DNA of 64,000 nt from Crystallibacter sulfonylureivorans_A. Lineage in GTDB: Bacteria > Actinomycetota > Actinomycetes > Actinomycetales > Micrococcaceae. The first letter of the stretch is position 1. Every line of letters begins with the position of its first letter. Below are positions 24,563 to 34,700 of this stretch, in pieces. The stretch spans positions 48,169 through 112,168 of the forward strand of contig NZ_JBLKRT010000011.1 in NCBI RefSeq assembly GCF_047607445.1, given 5' to 3'. The notes beneath the pieces were generated by a model. That model was not told the DNA's origin. It saw nothing but the letters and a program-made list of their open reading frames with translations, and did not search any database. The translations under genes were made by a program, and so were the position numbers.

Positions 24563-25480
24563 ATGGACATCAGGCGGCTCCAAATTCTGCGGGAACTCGG
24601 CGACCGGGGGTCCGTCGTCGCGACCGCGGCTGCGATGAAGGTCACAGCCTCGGCGGTGTCCCAGCAGCTGAAAGTGCTGCAGGAGGAAGTCGGCGTCACG
24701 CTGGTGGAAAAGGCCGGCAGGGGAGTGCGCCTGACCGAGGCCGGGCTGGCGATGGCAGCAGCTGCCTCGGACGTGTCTGCCGCCATGGAGCGCGCGCAGG
24801 CCACGGTGGACGGGTACCGCAGCGGCTGGCAGAACCAGATTCGTGCCGCATTCTTTCCCAGCGCGGCGGAGATGTTCCTGCCGGGGTTGATGTACCGGCT
24901 GCAGGAAATCGAAGGGTTGCACTTCGAACCCTGCATGGAGGACCCCTCCGTGGACGGCTTCCTACGGCTGGCCGCCGACTACGACTTGGTGCTGGCACAC
25001 AGCCAGCAGGGCGTGGAGACCTTTGCACGGAGCGGGATCACCGTGCTGCCTTTGCTGGACGAGCCGCTGGATGTGGCGATGCCGGCCGGACACCCGTTGG
25101 CCGAATTCGACGCTCTCAAGCCCGAGGACGTGGTGGGCTACCCGTGGATCGGGGTGCCTCCGGGCTTCCCCTTCGAGCAAGTGCTGCGGCAGATCGAAGC
25201 ACGTACCGGCCGGTTGGCCAAGCGGACCACGCGCTACGCGGACCTGCGGGTCATGGAGGCGATGGTGGCCGCCGGACATGGCCTGGCGATCGTGCCGCGC
25301 TTCACCTCGCGCAAGGCGCAGACGGCCCGCGGATTCGTGATGCGGCCGCTCGAAGGGATCCGTGCCAGCCGCAGCATCGTGGTGCTGGCCCGCAGCGATG
25401 TAGCCGAACGCAGCAGCGTGCACCGGGTCATCGGCATGCTGCAGCAGGAAGCTGTGGCGATCGCAAGCCAGCAGGGTTGA
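24563..25480 (+). CDS. LysR-family transcriptional regulator
   Basis: 305 aa, standard length. N-terminal helix-turn-helix MDIRRLQILRELGDRGSVVA with ASAVSQQLKVLQEEVGVTLV. The substrate-binding domain has the YDLVLAHSQQ and VGYPWIGVPPGFPF segments. Followed after 13 bp by the MocA-like gene, probably co-transcribed. The AT-rich divergent gap upstream is the likely autoregulatory region. The inducer is not evident; the MocA-like and guanine deaminase neighbours hint at purine catabolism. Confidence 0.9.
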   Translation: MDIRRLQILRELGDRGSVVATAAAMKVTASAVSQQLKVLQEEVGVTLVEKAGRGVRLTEAGLAMAAAASDVSAAMERAQATVDGYRSGWQNQIRAAFFPSAAEMFLPGLMYRLQEIEGLHFEPCMEDPSVDGFLRLAADYDLVLAHSQQGVETFARSGITVLPLLDEPLDVAMPAGHPLAEFDALKPEDVVGYPWIGVPPGFPFEQVLRQIEARTGRLAKRTTRYADLRVMEAMVAAGHGLAIVPRFTSRKAQTARGFVMRPLEGIRASRSIVVLARSDVAERSSVHRVIGMLQQEAVAIASQQG

Positions 25481-25493
25481 GGGGACGGGCCGG

Positions 25494-26093
25494 ATGAAGA
25501 CCCCCGTCCACGGTGTGCTGCTGGCGGCCGGTGCCGGGAGGCGGCTGGGCCTCGGGCCGAAAGCGCTGCTGGCCGGTGCGGACGGGGTCCCGCTGGTGCG
25601 GAAGGCCGCGGAGGTGCTCCGGCACGGCGGCTGCGCCAGCGTGGCGGTGGTCCTGGGCGCCGGCGCGGCGGACGTGCAAGCGGCCACTGATCTGGCAGGC
25701 TGTGCGGTGCTGGTTAATGAGCAGTGGAGCGAAGGGATGGCCGGATCGTTCCGCCTCGGCGTGCAGAGCGCCCTGCCCGAGCAAGCGGTGCTCATTGCGC
25801 TGGTGGACCAGCCTGGGATCAGCCCCGAGCTGGTGGCACGGCTGATCGACGCCGGCCAGCCGGCGCGGATCATCGCTGCCGGCTACCGCGGCCCCGAAGG
25901 CAAGCTGCGCCGCGGGCATCCGGTCCTGTTCGCGCCCGGCTTGGCAGCCCAGGCAGCAGAGCAGGCCACGGGCGACGCCGGTGCCCGCCCGTACTTGTCG
26001 GCGCACCCCGAGCTGGTGGAACTGGTGGACTGCTCGGATCTCTCCGATGGCGGCGACATCGATACGCCAGCGGACCTCGGGCGGCTCCGGTAG
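25494..26093 (+). CDS. MocA/MobA-like nucleotidyltransferase
   Basis: 199 aa. Rossmann-like motif VLLAAGAGRRLGLGPKALL for NTP binding, LVDQPGISPELV for metal and substrate, RRGHPVLFAPG, and GDAGARPYL near the end. This order matches molybdenum cofactor cytidylyltransferase (MocA), which adds CMP to molybdopterin for xanthine dehydrogenase-type enzymes. No molybdoenzyme is encoded in the window. Guanine deaminase lies convergent downstream and would supply xanthine, which fits a purine-degradation context by inference. Confidence 0.85.
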   Translation: MKTPVHGVLLAAGAGRRLGLGPKALLAGADGVPLVRKAAEVLRHGGCASVAVVLGAGAADVQAATDLAGCAVLVNEQWSEGMAGSFRLGVQSALPEQAVLIALVDQPGISPELVARLIDAGQPARIIAAGYRGPEGKLRRGHPVLFAPGLAAQAAEQATGDAGARPYLSAHPELVELVDCSDLSDGGDIDTPADLGRLR

Positions 26094-26119
26094 CACTCGG
26101 CGGTGTTGGTCGGTACGGC

Positions 26120-26540
26120 CGGAGCTCGATGCGGCCACAAGCGGCCTAACTCGATCACCGGGGAGGCGGGTGGGTGGGGGCGTCCTCGACTACCGGGGTA
26201 GCGGGCGCAAGCGGCTTTCTCGATCACGGGGGTAGCGGGCGGAAAGTACCCGGCCGGGGGTGGCCGATGTGCTGGCAGCTATTTCTTCAGGGCGGGGTAG
26301 ATCGGTGAGGGCAGCCTCCATGGACCCTGCCGTGACCGATTTACCCCGCCTTCGCTGTCGGGGCACGGTGCGGTGGCCGGGCCGGGCTGGAATTCGGTGC
26401 GGCTGGATCTCGATGCGGCCGCATGCGGGCTTGCTCCATCACCGGGGTACGGGCGGAAGCGGGCTTGCTCCATCACCGGGGTGGGGCGGCGGGTGAAACT
26501 TGGGGGCGGCGGGTCAAACTCGGTGGCAAGCGGCCGTCAC
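26120..26540. repeat. Decayed repeats in the 454-bp gap between mocA-like and guanine deaminase genes
   Basis: Blocks with CTCGATGCGGCC (26125, 26409) and with CTCGATCACCGGGG or CTCCATCACCGGGG (about 26150, 26434, 26468), plus related TCGACTACCGGGGTAGCGGG and TCGATCACGGGGGTAGCGGG, recur on either side of a long palindrome. No gene is visible in this gap. Confidence 0.65.
26291..26350. repeat. Palindromic element, family 1, copy A
   Basis: 60-bp inverted repeat with outer ends GGCGGGGTAGATCGGTGAGG / GACCGATTTACCCCGCC and core TCCATGGA. A few arm mismatches. Same family as 38267-38326 and 47604-47665. It lies between convergent genes. Confidence 0.85.
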
Positions 26541-26547
26541 CGGCGGG

Positions 26548-27024
26548 TCAGTATTCCACTTTGTCCGGCAGCCGGTCCCAGAGCCGGAACGGTGCCAGGT
26601 AGTCGGTGGTTTCGTAGCCGTCGCGGACCACGGGCATGAGTTGTTTATCGCCCTCCGGGCCGAAGTAGTCGTAGAACAAGGCGTCGTCGAAACCGGAGCT
26701 GGCGGCGTCGTCGCGGTCCGCTGCATAGACAACCCGGTCGATCCGCGCCCAGAGCGCCGCGGCCAGGCACATGGGACACGGCTCGCAGCTGGAATACAGC
26801 ACTGCTCCGGATAGGTTGAACCCGGTCTCGGCGGCGGCCCGGCGGATCGCCACCACTTCGGCGTGCGCGGTCGGATCATTCGTGGCGGTCACACGATTGA
26901 CCCCGTCGAAGATCTGTCCGTCCCGGGTGACCACCGTGGCGCCAAAAGGGCCGCCGGACTTGCCGACGTTCTCCACGGCGATGTCAACGGCTCGGGCCAA
27001 GTACTCGTTGTTTCCGGCATTCAT
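26548..27024 (-). CDS. guaD: Guanine deaminase (cytidine-deaminase fold)
   Basis: 158 aa. Zinc site NDPTAHAEVVAIRRA (His54, Glu56) and SSCEPCPMCLAAALWARID (Cys83, Cys86). The segments GGPFGATVV, ASSGFDDALFYDYF and the C-terminal APFRLWDRLPDKVEY match the short GuaD of Bacillus more closely than tRNA adenosine deaminase. It converts guanine to xanthine and ammonia in the cytoplasm. Convergent with the MocA-like gene. Confidence 0.9.
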   Translation of the reverse strand: MNAGNNEYLARAVDIAVENVGKSGGPFGATVVTRDGQIFDGVNRVTATNDPTAHAEVVAIRRAAAETGFNLSGAVLYSSCEPCPMCLAAALWARIDRVVYAADRDDAASSGFDDALFYDYFGPEGDKQLMPVVRDGYETTDYLAPFRLWDRLPDKVEY

Positions 27025-27157
27025 GGGCGCAGACTAACAGGCGAGCGTGGCCAACACCATAGACGCGGGCGCGTCGGTGCCGCCTCGGCACCCGTGGCGA
27101 GGCACCGCCGTCGTAATATGCCCTGAACACTGCGGCGCGGGTCATAGAATCAAACCC

Positions 27158-28861
<1,704 letters not shown>

Positions 28862-28896
28862 GCACGGCACCGTTCGGCAGCCGTAAAGGCTGAACC

Positions 28897-28941
28897 ACGA
28901 CGGCGGGTGCGCGCCCTGCGCGGGCCGCGCACCGCCGTCGT
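28897..28941 (+). terminator. Terminator of ilvD
   Basis: 16-17-bp arms (ACGACGGCGG.GTGCGCG and complement, one bulged G) with a 12-nt loop, 36 bp past the ilvD stop. Strong GC stem with a short CCTTCC after it, no U-run. Confidence 0.75.
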
Positions 28942-28980
28942 CCTTCCGCAGGGGACGGGCTGGGCCCCGGCCCAGAGGGT

Positions 28981-29036
28981 CAATTGAGTCCATGTTTTGG
29001 ACTCAATTGCCCAAATAGTGAGACGCTGATGTCTCA
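28981..29036. promoter_or_regulatory. Two palindromic operators upstream of the ilvBNC leader
   Basis: First: CAATTGAGTCC and its exact complement around a 7-nt loop (28981-29009). Second: TGAGAC-GCTGAT-GTCTCA (29019-29036) within AATAGTGAGACG. Both lie just upstream of the -35 box. The second resembles the leuB upstream sequence ATAATGGGACG, so a shared branched-chain regulator (for example an LtbR/NdgR-type IclR protein) is a reasonable guess, not established here. Confidence 0.55.
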
Positions 29037-29038
29037 GG

Positions 29039-29068
29039 TTGACACTGGTAAGCGCGTGGCACGAAACT
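29039..29068 (+). promoter_or_regulatory. Probable promoter of the ilvBNC leader transcript
   Basis: Consensus TTGACA (29039-29044), an 18-bp spacer and a weak GAAACT (29063-29068). The predicted start of transcription is at or next to the leader-peptide ATG at 29075, so the leader could be translated without a 5' UTR. The -10 is poor, so another start is possible. Confidence 0.45.
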
Positions 29069-29074
29069 GAAGCC

Positions 29075-29119
29075 ATGCAAAGCGTATCCGTGGTCGTCCT
29101 TATCAAGCGCGTGGCGTAA
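29075..29119 (+). CDS. ilvBNC leader peptide (transcription attenuation)
   Basis: 14 codons reading MQSVSVVVLIKRVA, then TAA. Seven of 14 residues are Val, Leu or Ile, including a run VVVLI. The stop is followed by a hairpin-forming segment (AGCGCGTG at 29106-29113 pairs exactly with 29142-29149) and then by an intrinsic terminator at 29151. This is the classic ribosome-mediated attenuator layout for branched-chain amino acid operons: slow reading of Val/Leu/Ile codons when charged tRNAs are scarce would favour the antiterminator. Confidence 0.85.
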   Translation: MQSVSVVVLIKRVA

Positions 29120-29150
29120 CGCCCGTCTGGTTCGACCACGTCACGCGCTA

Positions 29151-29190
29151 AACCCCATCGGAGCCAACCGGCTCGACGGGGTTTTTTTAT
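29151..29190 (+). terminator. Attenuator terminator of ilvBNC
   Basis: AACCCC.TCG.AGCC and GGCT.CGA.GGGGTT arms around loop AACC, followed by TTTTTTT. It lies 31 bp after the leader stop and 85 bp before the ilvB ATG. It is the only strong U-tract terminator in this gap. Confidence 0.9.
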
Positions 29191-29274
29191 TTGCAGAAGA
29201 GCACAGGGCCTTCTTCCGCTCGCGGAGGACGGCAAGCACATCAAAGAAACGTAAGATCCGCAAAGGAAAATCCG

Positions 29275-31176
29275 ATGACTAAGGGATCGCCAGTCAGCCC
29301 CTCGCTGATGGCCAACAAGGCGCCGACCGCGGCCGACGCCGTCAAAACCAAAGATGTAGCTGCCTCTGTCTCTTCCGTCGTGGACGGCCTCAGCCCGGTC
29401 ATCGGGCCGAACAACATCGTGCCGCCCACGGAAATGACCGGCTCACAAGCCGTTGTCCGTTCGCTGGAAGAACTGGGCGTCGATGACGTCTTCGGGTTGC
29501 CAGGCGGGGCTATCCTCCCCACCTACGACCCGCTCATGGATTCGGCCAAGATCAACCATGTCTTGGTCCGTCATGAACAGGGTGCAGGCCACGCCGCACA
29601 AGGTTATGCCATGGTGACCGGCCGCGCCGGCGTCTGCATTGCCACCTCCGGGCCAGGCGCCACCAACCTGGTCACCGCCATTGCCGATGCGCACATGGAT
29701 TCGGTGCCGATGGTGGCCATCACCGGGCAGGTGTCCTCGGCCGTGATCGGCTCCGACGCGTTCCAAGAAGCGGACATCGTCGGCATCACCATGCCGGTCA
29801 CCAAGCACTCCTACCTGGTCACCAAGGCGCAGGACATTCCGCGCGTGCTGGCCGAAGCGTTCCACATTGCGACCACCGGCCGCCCCGGACCGGTGCTGGT
29901 GGACATCACCAAGGACGCCCAGCAGTCCATGATGAGCTTCTCCTGGCCGCCGAAGATCGACATCCCCGGCTACCGCACGGTGGTGCGCGGGCATTCCAAG
30001 CAGGTCCGTGAGGCGGCCAAACTGATCGCCGCGGCCGAACGCCCGGTGTTCTACGTGGGCGGCGGCGTGATCAAGGCCCACGCGTCCCAGGAGCTGCGCG
30101 AGCTGGCCGAGCTGGTGGGCGCCCCGGTGGTCACCACGCTGATGGCCCGCGGCGTGTTCCCGGATTCGCATCCGCAGCATGTGGGCATGCCGGGCATGCA
30201 CGGCTCCGTCTCCGCGGTGACCGCGCTGCAGCAGGCCGACCTGCTGATCACGCTGGGCGCCCGCTTCGATGACCGCGTCACCGGCGTGCTCAGCACGTTC
30301 GCCCCGGGCGCCAAGGTGATCCACGCGGACATCGACCCCGCGGAAATCTCCAAGAACCGCACGGCCGATGTGCCGATCGTGGGCTCCGTCAAGGAAATCA
30401 TTCCGGAACTCGCCGACGCCTGCCGCGAGCGGTTCGCCGCGGAAGGCACGCCCGACCTCTCCGCATGGTGGGCCGCGCTGGACCGGCTCCGCGAAACCTA
30501 CCCGCTGGGCTTCTCCGAGCCCGACGACGGTTTGGTTGCCCCGCAGCAGGTGATCCAGCGGATCGGCGAGCTGACCGGGCCGGACGCCGTCTACGTTGCC
30601 GGCGTGGGTCAGCACCAGATGTGGAGCGCGCAGTTCATCAAGTACGAGCGCCCGCACGCCTGGCTGAACTCGGGCGGCTTGGGCACCATGGGCTACTCGG
30701 TGCCGGCCGCGATGGGCGCCAAGGTGGGCAACCCGGACCGCGTGGTCTGGGCGATCGACGGCGACGGCTGCTTCCAGATGACCAACCAGGAACTGGCCAC
30801 CTGCCGGCTGAACAACATCCCCATCAAGGTGGCGGTGATCAACAACTCCTCGCTGGGCATGGTCCGCCAGTGGCAGACCCTGTTCTACGACGGCCGGTAC
30901 TCCAATACCGACCTGAACACCGGCCACGACACCGTGCGCGTGCCGGACTTCGTCAAGATGGCCGACGCCTACGACTGCGTGGGCCTGCGCTGCGAACGGG
31001 TGGAGGACATCGACGCCACCATCCAGCAGGCGCTGGCGATCAACGACCGTCCGGTAGTGATCGACTTCGTGGTCAGCCCCAACGCGATGGTGTGGCCGAT
31101 GGTCCCCTCCGGAGTGAGCAACGACCTGATCCAGATTGCCCGCGACATGACCCCCGTATGGGAAGAGGAGGACTAG
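29275..31176 (+). CDS. ilvB: Acetolactate synthase, large (catalytic) subunit
   Basis: 633 aa from the ATG at 29275 with AAAGGAAAA upstream. An N-terminal ~55-residue extension precedes the core at MTGSQAVVRSLEELGVDDVF. GGAILPTYDPL and RHEQGAGHAAQGYAMVTGR carry the ThDP glutamate region; GRPGPVLVDITKDAQ follows. The ThDP-Mg motif is IDGDGCFQMTNQEL...INN. Condenses pyruvate with pyruvate or 2-oxobutyrate, the first common step of valine, leucine and isoleucine synthesis. Two bases separate its stop from ilvN. Controlled by the upstream attenuator. Confidence 0.97.
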   Translation: MTKGSPVSPSLMANKAPTAADAVKTKDVAASVSSVVDGLSPVIGPNNIVPPTEMTGSQAVVRSLEELGVDDVFGLPGGAILPTYDPLMDSAKINHVLVRHEQGAGHAAQGYAMVTGRAGVCIATSGPGATNLVTAIADAHMDSVPMVAITGQVSSAVIGSDAFQEADIVGITMPVTKHSYLVTKAQDIPRVLAEAFHIATTGRPGPVLVDITKDAQQSMMSFSWPPKIDIPGYRTVVRGHSKQVREAAKLIAAAERPVFYVGGGVIKAHASQELRELAELVGAPVVTTLMARGVFPDSHPQHVGMPGMHGSVSAVTALQQADLLITLGARFDDRVTGVLSTFAPGAKVIHADIDPAEISKNRTADVPIVGSVKEIIPELADACRERFAAEGTPDLSAWWAALDRLRETYPLGFSEPDDGLVAPQQVIQRIGELTGPDAVYVAGVGQHQMWSAQFIKYERPHAWLNSGGLGTMGYSVPAAMGAKVGNPDRVVWAIDGDGCFQMTNQELATCRLNNIPIKVAVINNSSLGMVRQWQTLFYDGRYSNTDLNTGHDTVRVPDFVKMADAYDCVGLRCERVEDIDATIQQALAINDRPVVIDFVVSPNAMVWPMVPSGVSNDLIQIARDMTPVWEEED

Positions 31177-31178
31177 GC

Positions 31179-31691
31179 ATGGCCCGCCATACCCTTTCAG
31201 TGCTGGTGGAGGACGTCCCGGGTGTGCTGACCCGCGTCGCCAGCCTCTTCGCCCGCCGCGCATTCAACATCCATTCTCTGGCGGTCGGCCCCACGGAAGC
31301 TGACGGGTTTTCCCGCATCACCGTAGTGGTCGAGGCCGAGGGCGATCTGCTGGAGCAGGTCACCAAGCAACTGAACAAGCTCGTGAACGTCATCAAGATC
31401 GTCGAGTTGGTTCCCGAAACTTCCGTGCAGCGCGACCACATCCTGGTCAAGGTCCGCGCGGATGCCGCAACACGGCTGCAGGTAACCCAGGCAGCAGATC
31501 TGTTCCGTGCCTCCGTGGTCGACGTGTCCACAGACTCGTTGGTTGTGGAGGCCACCGGCACCGCCGATAAGCTCGAAGCCCTGCTTGCAGTGCTGGAGCC
31601 GTTTGGCATCCGCGAAATAGTCCAATCCGGAACGCTGGCCATTGGCCGCGGCTCCCGCTCGATGAGCGACCGCGCGCTGCGTTCCGCCTGA
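31179..31691 (+). CDS. ilvN: Acetolactate synthase, small (regulatory) subunit
   Basis: 170 aa. The N-terminal ACT domain MARHTLSVLVEDVPGVLTRV with LFARRAFNIHSLAVGPTE binds the feedback inhibitor valine in this family. The C-terminal half (LVKVRADAATRLQVTQAADLF) is the activation domain. The start, two bases after the ilvB stop, has GGAAGAGGAGG upstream inside ilvB. It forms the holoenzyme with IlvB. Confidence 0.97.
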   Translation: MARHTLSVLVEDVPGVLTRVASLFARRAFNIHSLAVGPTEADGFSRITVVVEAEGDLLEQVTKQLNKLVNVIKIVELVPETSVQRDHILVKVRADAATRLQVTQAADLFRASVVDVSTDSLVVEATGTADKLEALLAVLEPFGIREIVQSGTLAIGRGSRSMSDRALRSA

Positions 31692-31728
31692 TTCCTTTCC
31701 ACGAAATACCCAACAGGAGAAACCCAAA

Positions 31729-32754
31729 GTGACTGAGTTGTATTACGACGACGACGCCGACCTCTCGATCATCCAGGGCCGCAAGGTCGCTGTCATCGGT
31801 TACGGCAGCCAGGGTCATGCCCACTCGCTGAACCTGCGTGACTCCGGCGTCGACGTTCGCGTTGGCCTGGCCGAGGGCTCCAAATCCCGTGCCAAGGCCG
31901 AGGCCGAGGGCCTGAAGGTCCTCTCCGTCGCCGACGCGGCCGCCGAGGCCGACGTGATCATGATCCTCACCCCGGACCAGGTCCAGGCCAAGGTCTACGC
32001 CGAATCCATCGCGGACAAGCTCGAAGAGGGCAACGCCCTGTTCTTCGGCCATGGCTTCAACATCCGCTTCGGCTACATCGCCCCGCCGGCCAATGTCGAC
32101 GTCGCCCTGGTCGCGCCGAAGGCCCCGGGACACACCGTGCGCCGCGAATTCGAGGCCGGCCGCGGTATTCCGGACCTGATTGCCATCGAGCAGAACTTCA
32201 CGGGCAAGGCGAAGGAACTGGCGCTGTCCTACGCCAAGGCCATTGGCGGCACCCGCGCCGGCGTCATCGAGACCACCTTCACCGAAGAGACCGAGACCGA
32301 CTTGTTCGGAGAGCAGTCCGTGCTCTGCGGCGGCGCCTCCCAGTTGGTGCAGTACGGCTTCGAGGTCCTGACCGAGGCCGGCTACAAGCCGGAGATCGCC
32401 TACTTCGAGGTGCTGCACGAGCTCAAGCTCATCGTCGACCTGATGTGGGAGGGCGGCATCGCCAAGCAGCGCTGGTCCGTCTCCGACACCGCTGAGTACG
32501 GAGACTATGTCTCCGGCCCGCGCGTGATCACCCCCGAGGTGAAGGAGAACATGAAGGCCGTTCTCGCCGACATCCAAGACGGCTCCTTCGCCAAGCGCTT
32601 CATGGACGACCAGGCCAACGGCGCCAAGGAGTTCCTGGAGCTGCGCAAGAAGGGCGAGCAGCACCCGATCGAGGCCACCGGCCGCGAACTGCGCAAGCTG
32701 TTCTCCTGGGCCAAGTCCGACGACGACTACACCGACGGCGTCGCAGCCCGCTAG
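31729..32754 (+). CDS. ilvC: Ketol-acid reductoisomerase, class I
   Basis: 341 aa, GTG start after AGGAG. Rossmann motif VIGYGSQGHAHSLNLRDSG, then VLVA-type loop AEGSKSRAKAE consistent with NADP use. Catalytic segments: AFGHGFNI-like FFGHGFNIRFG, VALVAPKAPGHTVR, EETETDLFGEQSVLCGG and the HELKLIVDLMWEGG helix. Second step of the branched-chain pathway. Last gene of ilvBNC; a terminator follows at once. Confidence 0.97.
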   Translation: MTELYYDDDADLSIIQGRKVAVIGYGSQGHAHSLNLRDSGVDVRVGLAEGSKSRAKAEAEGLKVLSVADAAAEADVIMILTPDQVQAKVYAESIADKLEEGNALFFGHGFNIRFGYIAPPANVDVALVAPKAPGHTVRREFEAGRGIPDLIAIEQNFTGKAKELALSYAKAIGGTRAGVIETTFTEETETDLFGEQSVLCGGASQLVQYGFEVLTEAGYKPEIAYFEVLHELKLIVDLMWEGGIAKQRWSVSDTAEYGDYVSGPRVITPEVKENMKAVLADIQDGSFAKRFMDDQANGAKEFLELRKKGEQHPIEATGRELRKLFSWAKSDDDYTDGVAAR

Positions 32755-32763
32755 TCCCGTGCT

Positions 32764-32794
32764 ACGGCCGGCGCCCACGGCGGGCGCCGGCCGT
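32764..32794 (+). terminator. Terminator of ilvBNC
   Basis: Perfect 13-bp arms ACGGCCGGCGCCC / GGGCGCCGGCCGT with a 5-nt loop, 9 bp past the ilvC stop, then CACTTTAT. Confidence 0.85.
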
Positions 32795-32944
32795 CACTTT
32801 ATGCCTGACCGTCGTTCCGGCGGAGGCGCCGGGCCCGCCGGCCCGGTAACAACTGGGGGACCGGGCGGCAGCCGTTCTAGACTGGACCCACCCCACTTAT
32901 AGACGCACGGCCATCACCATGCATGCAGCGAAGGAACAACCCCT

Positions 32945-34534
32945 GTGGAAAAACCAGTAGTTCTCCTTGCCGAGGAACTCTCCCCAGCTACCGTCGAAGC
33001 CCTCGGGCCTGACTTCGAGATCCGCCAGACCGATGGAGCCGACAGGTCCCAGCTGCTGACCGCGATTGCCGACGTCGACGCCATCCTGGTCCGCTCCGCC
33101 ACCAAGGTGGACGCCGAAGCCATTGCCGCGGCCAAGAACCTGAAGATCATCGCGCGCGCCGGCGTGGGACTGGACAACGTGGACATCAAGGCCGCCACCC
33201 AGGCCGGTGTCATGGTCGTGAACGCACCGACCTCCAACATCATCTCCGCCGCGGAACTGACCGTCGGCCATATCCTGGGCCTGGCCCGCCACATCCCGGC
33301 CGCCAACGCCTCGCTCAAGGGCGGTGAGTGGAAGCGCTCCAAGTACACCGGCACCGAGCTCTACGAAAAGAAGATCGGCATCATCGGCCTCGGCCGCATC
33401 GGCGCCCTGATCGCTGCCCGCATGCAGGCTTTCGAGACGCAGATCCTGGCCTTTGACCCGTACGTGACCAGCGCCCGCGCCGCGCAGTTGGGCGTGCAGC
33501 TGGTCAGCCTGGACGAACTGCTGGAGCAGTCGGACTTCATCACCATCCACATGCCCAAGACCCCGGAGACGGTGGGCATGATCGGCGCCGATGCCTTCGA
33601 CAAGATGAAGGACACCGCCTACGTGGTCAACGTGGCCCGCGGCGGCCTGATTGACGAATCCGACCTGTACGACGCGCTGAAGGAAGGCAAGATCGCCGGC
33701 GCCGCCGTCGACGTCTTCGTCAACGAGCCCAGCACCGACCTGCCGTTCTTCGGGCTGGACAATGTGGTGGTCACCCCGCACCTGGGCGCGTCCACCGCGG
33801 AAGCCCAGGAAAAGGCCGGCATCTCGGTGGCCAAGTCGGTGCGTCTGGCGCTGGCCGGCGAGCTGGTGCCCGACGCCGTGAACGTGGCCGGCGGCGTGAT
33901 CGCCCCGGACGTCCGCCCGGGCATCCCGCTGATCGAGAAGCTCGGCCGCATCTTCACCGCGCTGACCCACGATTCGGTGACCCAGATCGACGTCGAGGTC
34001 GCCGGCGAAATCGCCGAGCTGGACGTCAAGGCGCTGGAACTGGCCGCGCTCAAGGGCGTGTTCAAGGACGTCGTTTCGGAGCAGGTTTCATACGTCAACG
34101 CCCCGGTGCTGGCCGAACAGCGCGGCATCAACACCCGCCTGATCACCACCACCGAGTCCGAAGAGTACCGCAACGTGCTCACCATCCGCGGCGCGCTGTC
34201 GGACGGCTCGCAGATCTCCGTCTCCGGAACGCTGACCGGCCCCAAGCAAATCCAGAAGATCGTGGCCATCAACGGCTACGAGGTGGAAATGCCGATCAGC
34301 GAGCACGTCATCGTGTTCCTCTACGAGGACCGTCCCGGCGTCATCGGCACGCTCGGCCGACTGCTGGGCGAACAGGACATCAACATCGCCGGCATGCAGG
34401 TCGCCCGCAATGAGGACAGCAAGCAGGCGCTGGCCGTGCTGACCGTGGACAGCGCACTCCCGCAGGACCTGCTGGACCAGCTGAGTGTGGAAATCGGCGC
34501 CGTCGTCGCGCGCGAAGTGGACCTGCAGGACTAA
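32945..34534 (+). CDS. serA: D-3-phosphoglycerate dehydrogenase, long form
   Basis: 529 aa, the long actinobacterial type. N-terminal substrate domain, then NAD motif GIIGLGRIGALIAARMQAF; catalytic NVARGGLIDESDLYDAL and the HLGASTAEAQEKAG histidine. An intervening domain precedes the C-terminal ACT domain (VIVFLYEDRPGVIGTLGRLL), which gives serine feedback. First step of serine synthesis. GTG start with AAGGA upstream. It has a separate promoter region (190-bp gap from ilvC) and its own terminator. Confidence 0.97.
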   Translation: MEKPVVLLAEELSPATVEALGPDFEIRQTDGADRSQLLTAIADVDAILVRSATKVDAEAIAAAKNLKIIARAGVGLDNVDIKAATQAGVMVVNAPTSNIISAAELTVGHILGLARHIPAANASLKGGEWKRSKYTGTELYEKKIGIIGLGRIGALIAARMQAFETQILAFDPYVTSARAAQLGVQLVSLDELLEQSDFITIHMPKTPETVGMIGADAFDKMKDTAYVVNVARGGLIDESDLYDALKEGKIAGAAVDVFVNEPSTDLPFFGLDNVVVTPHLGASTAEAQEKAGISVAKSVRLALAGELVPDAVNVAGGVIAPDVRPGIPLIEKLGRIFTALTHDSVTQIDVEVAGEIAELDVKALELAALKGVFKDVVSEQVSYVNAPVLAEQRGINTRLITTTESEEYRNVLTIRGALSDGSQISVSGTLTGPKQIQKIVAINGYEVEMPISEHVIVFLYEDRPGVIGTLGRLLGEQDINIAGMQVARNEDSKQALAVLTVDSALPQDLLDQLSVEIGAVVAREVDLQD

Positions 34535-34549
34535 CGCTCCAGCCGCACT

Positions 34550-34596
34550 AAAGCCCGCCCGGTCCTCGCTCCATTCGCAGGGCACGGGCGGGCTTT
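34550..34596 (+). terminator. Terminator of serA
   Basis: Perfect 12-bp arms AAAGCCCGCCCG / CGGGCGGGCTTT with a 23-nt loop, 15 bp after the serA stop. Confidence 0.75.
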
Positions 34597-34654
34597 GGTC
34601 CGACGCGCGGGTCGATTCCTCGACTGCGCGCACCTCATGAGAACCTTAATGCCG

Positions 34655-34674
34655 GGTCAATGCGACCTTTGACC
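34655..34674. promoter_or_regulatory. Candidate operator upstream of the ABC exporter operon
   Basis: GGTCAA and TTGACC arms (6 bp) around 8 bp, 26-46 bp upstream of the permease TTG start, within a locally AT-richer stretch. The right arm TTGACC could also serve as a -35 box. Confidence 0.35.
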
Positions 34675-34700
34675 TCATTGCCGCCGTATGGAGTGATTTT

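Noticed and set aside
27047..27157. Upstream extension of the ilvD frame
   Set aside because: The 37 extra residues carry no family sequence, and the ATG at 27158 begins the usual N-terminus.
29443..31263. 606-codon ORF antisense to ilvB
   Set aside because: His/Arg/Gly-rich shadow of the ilvB frame.
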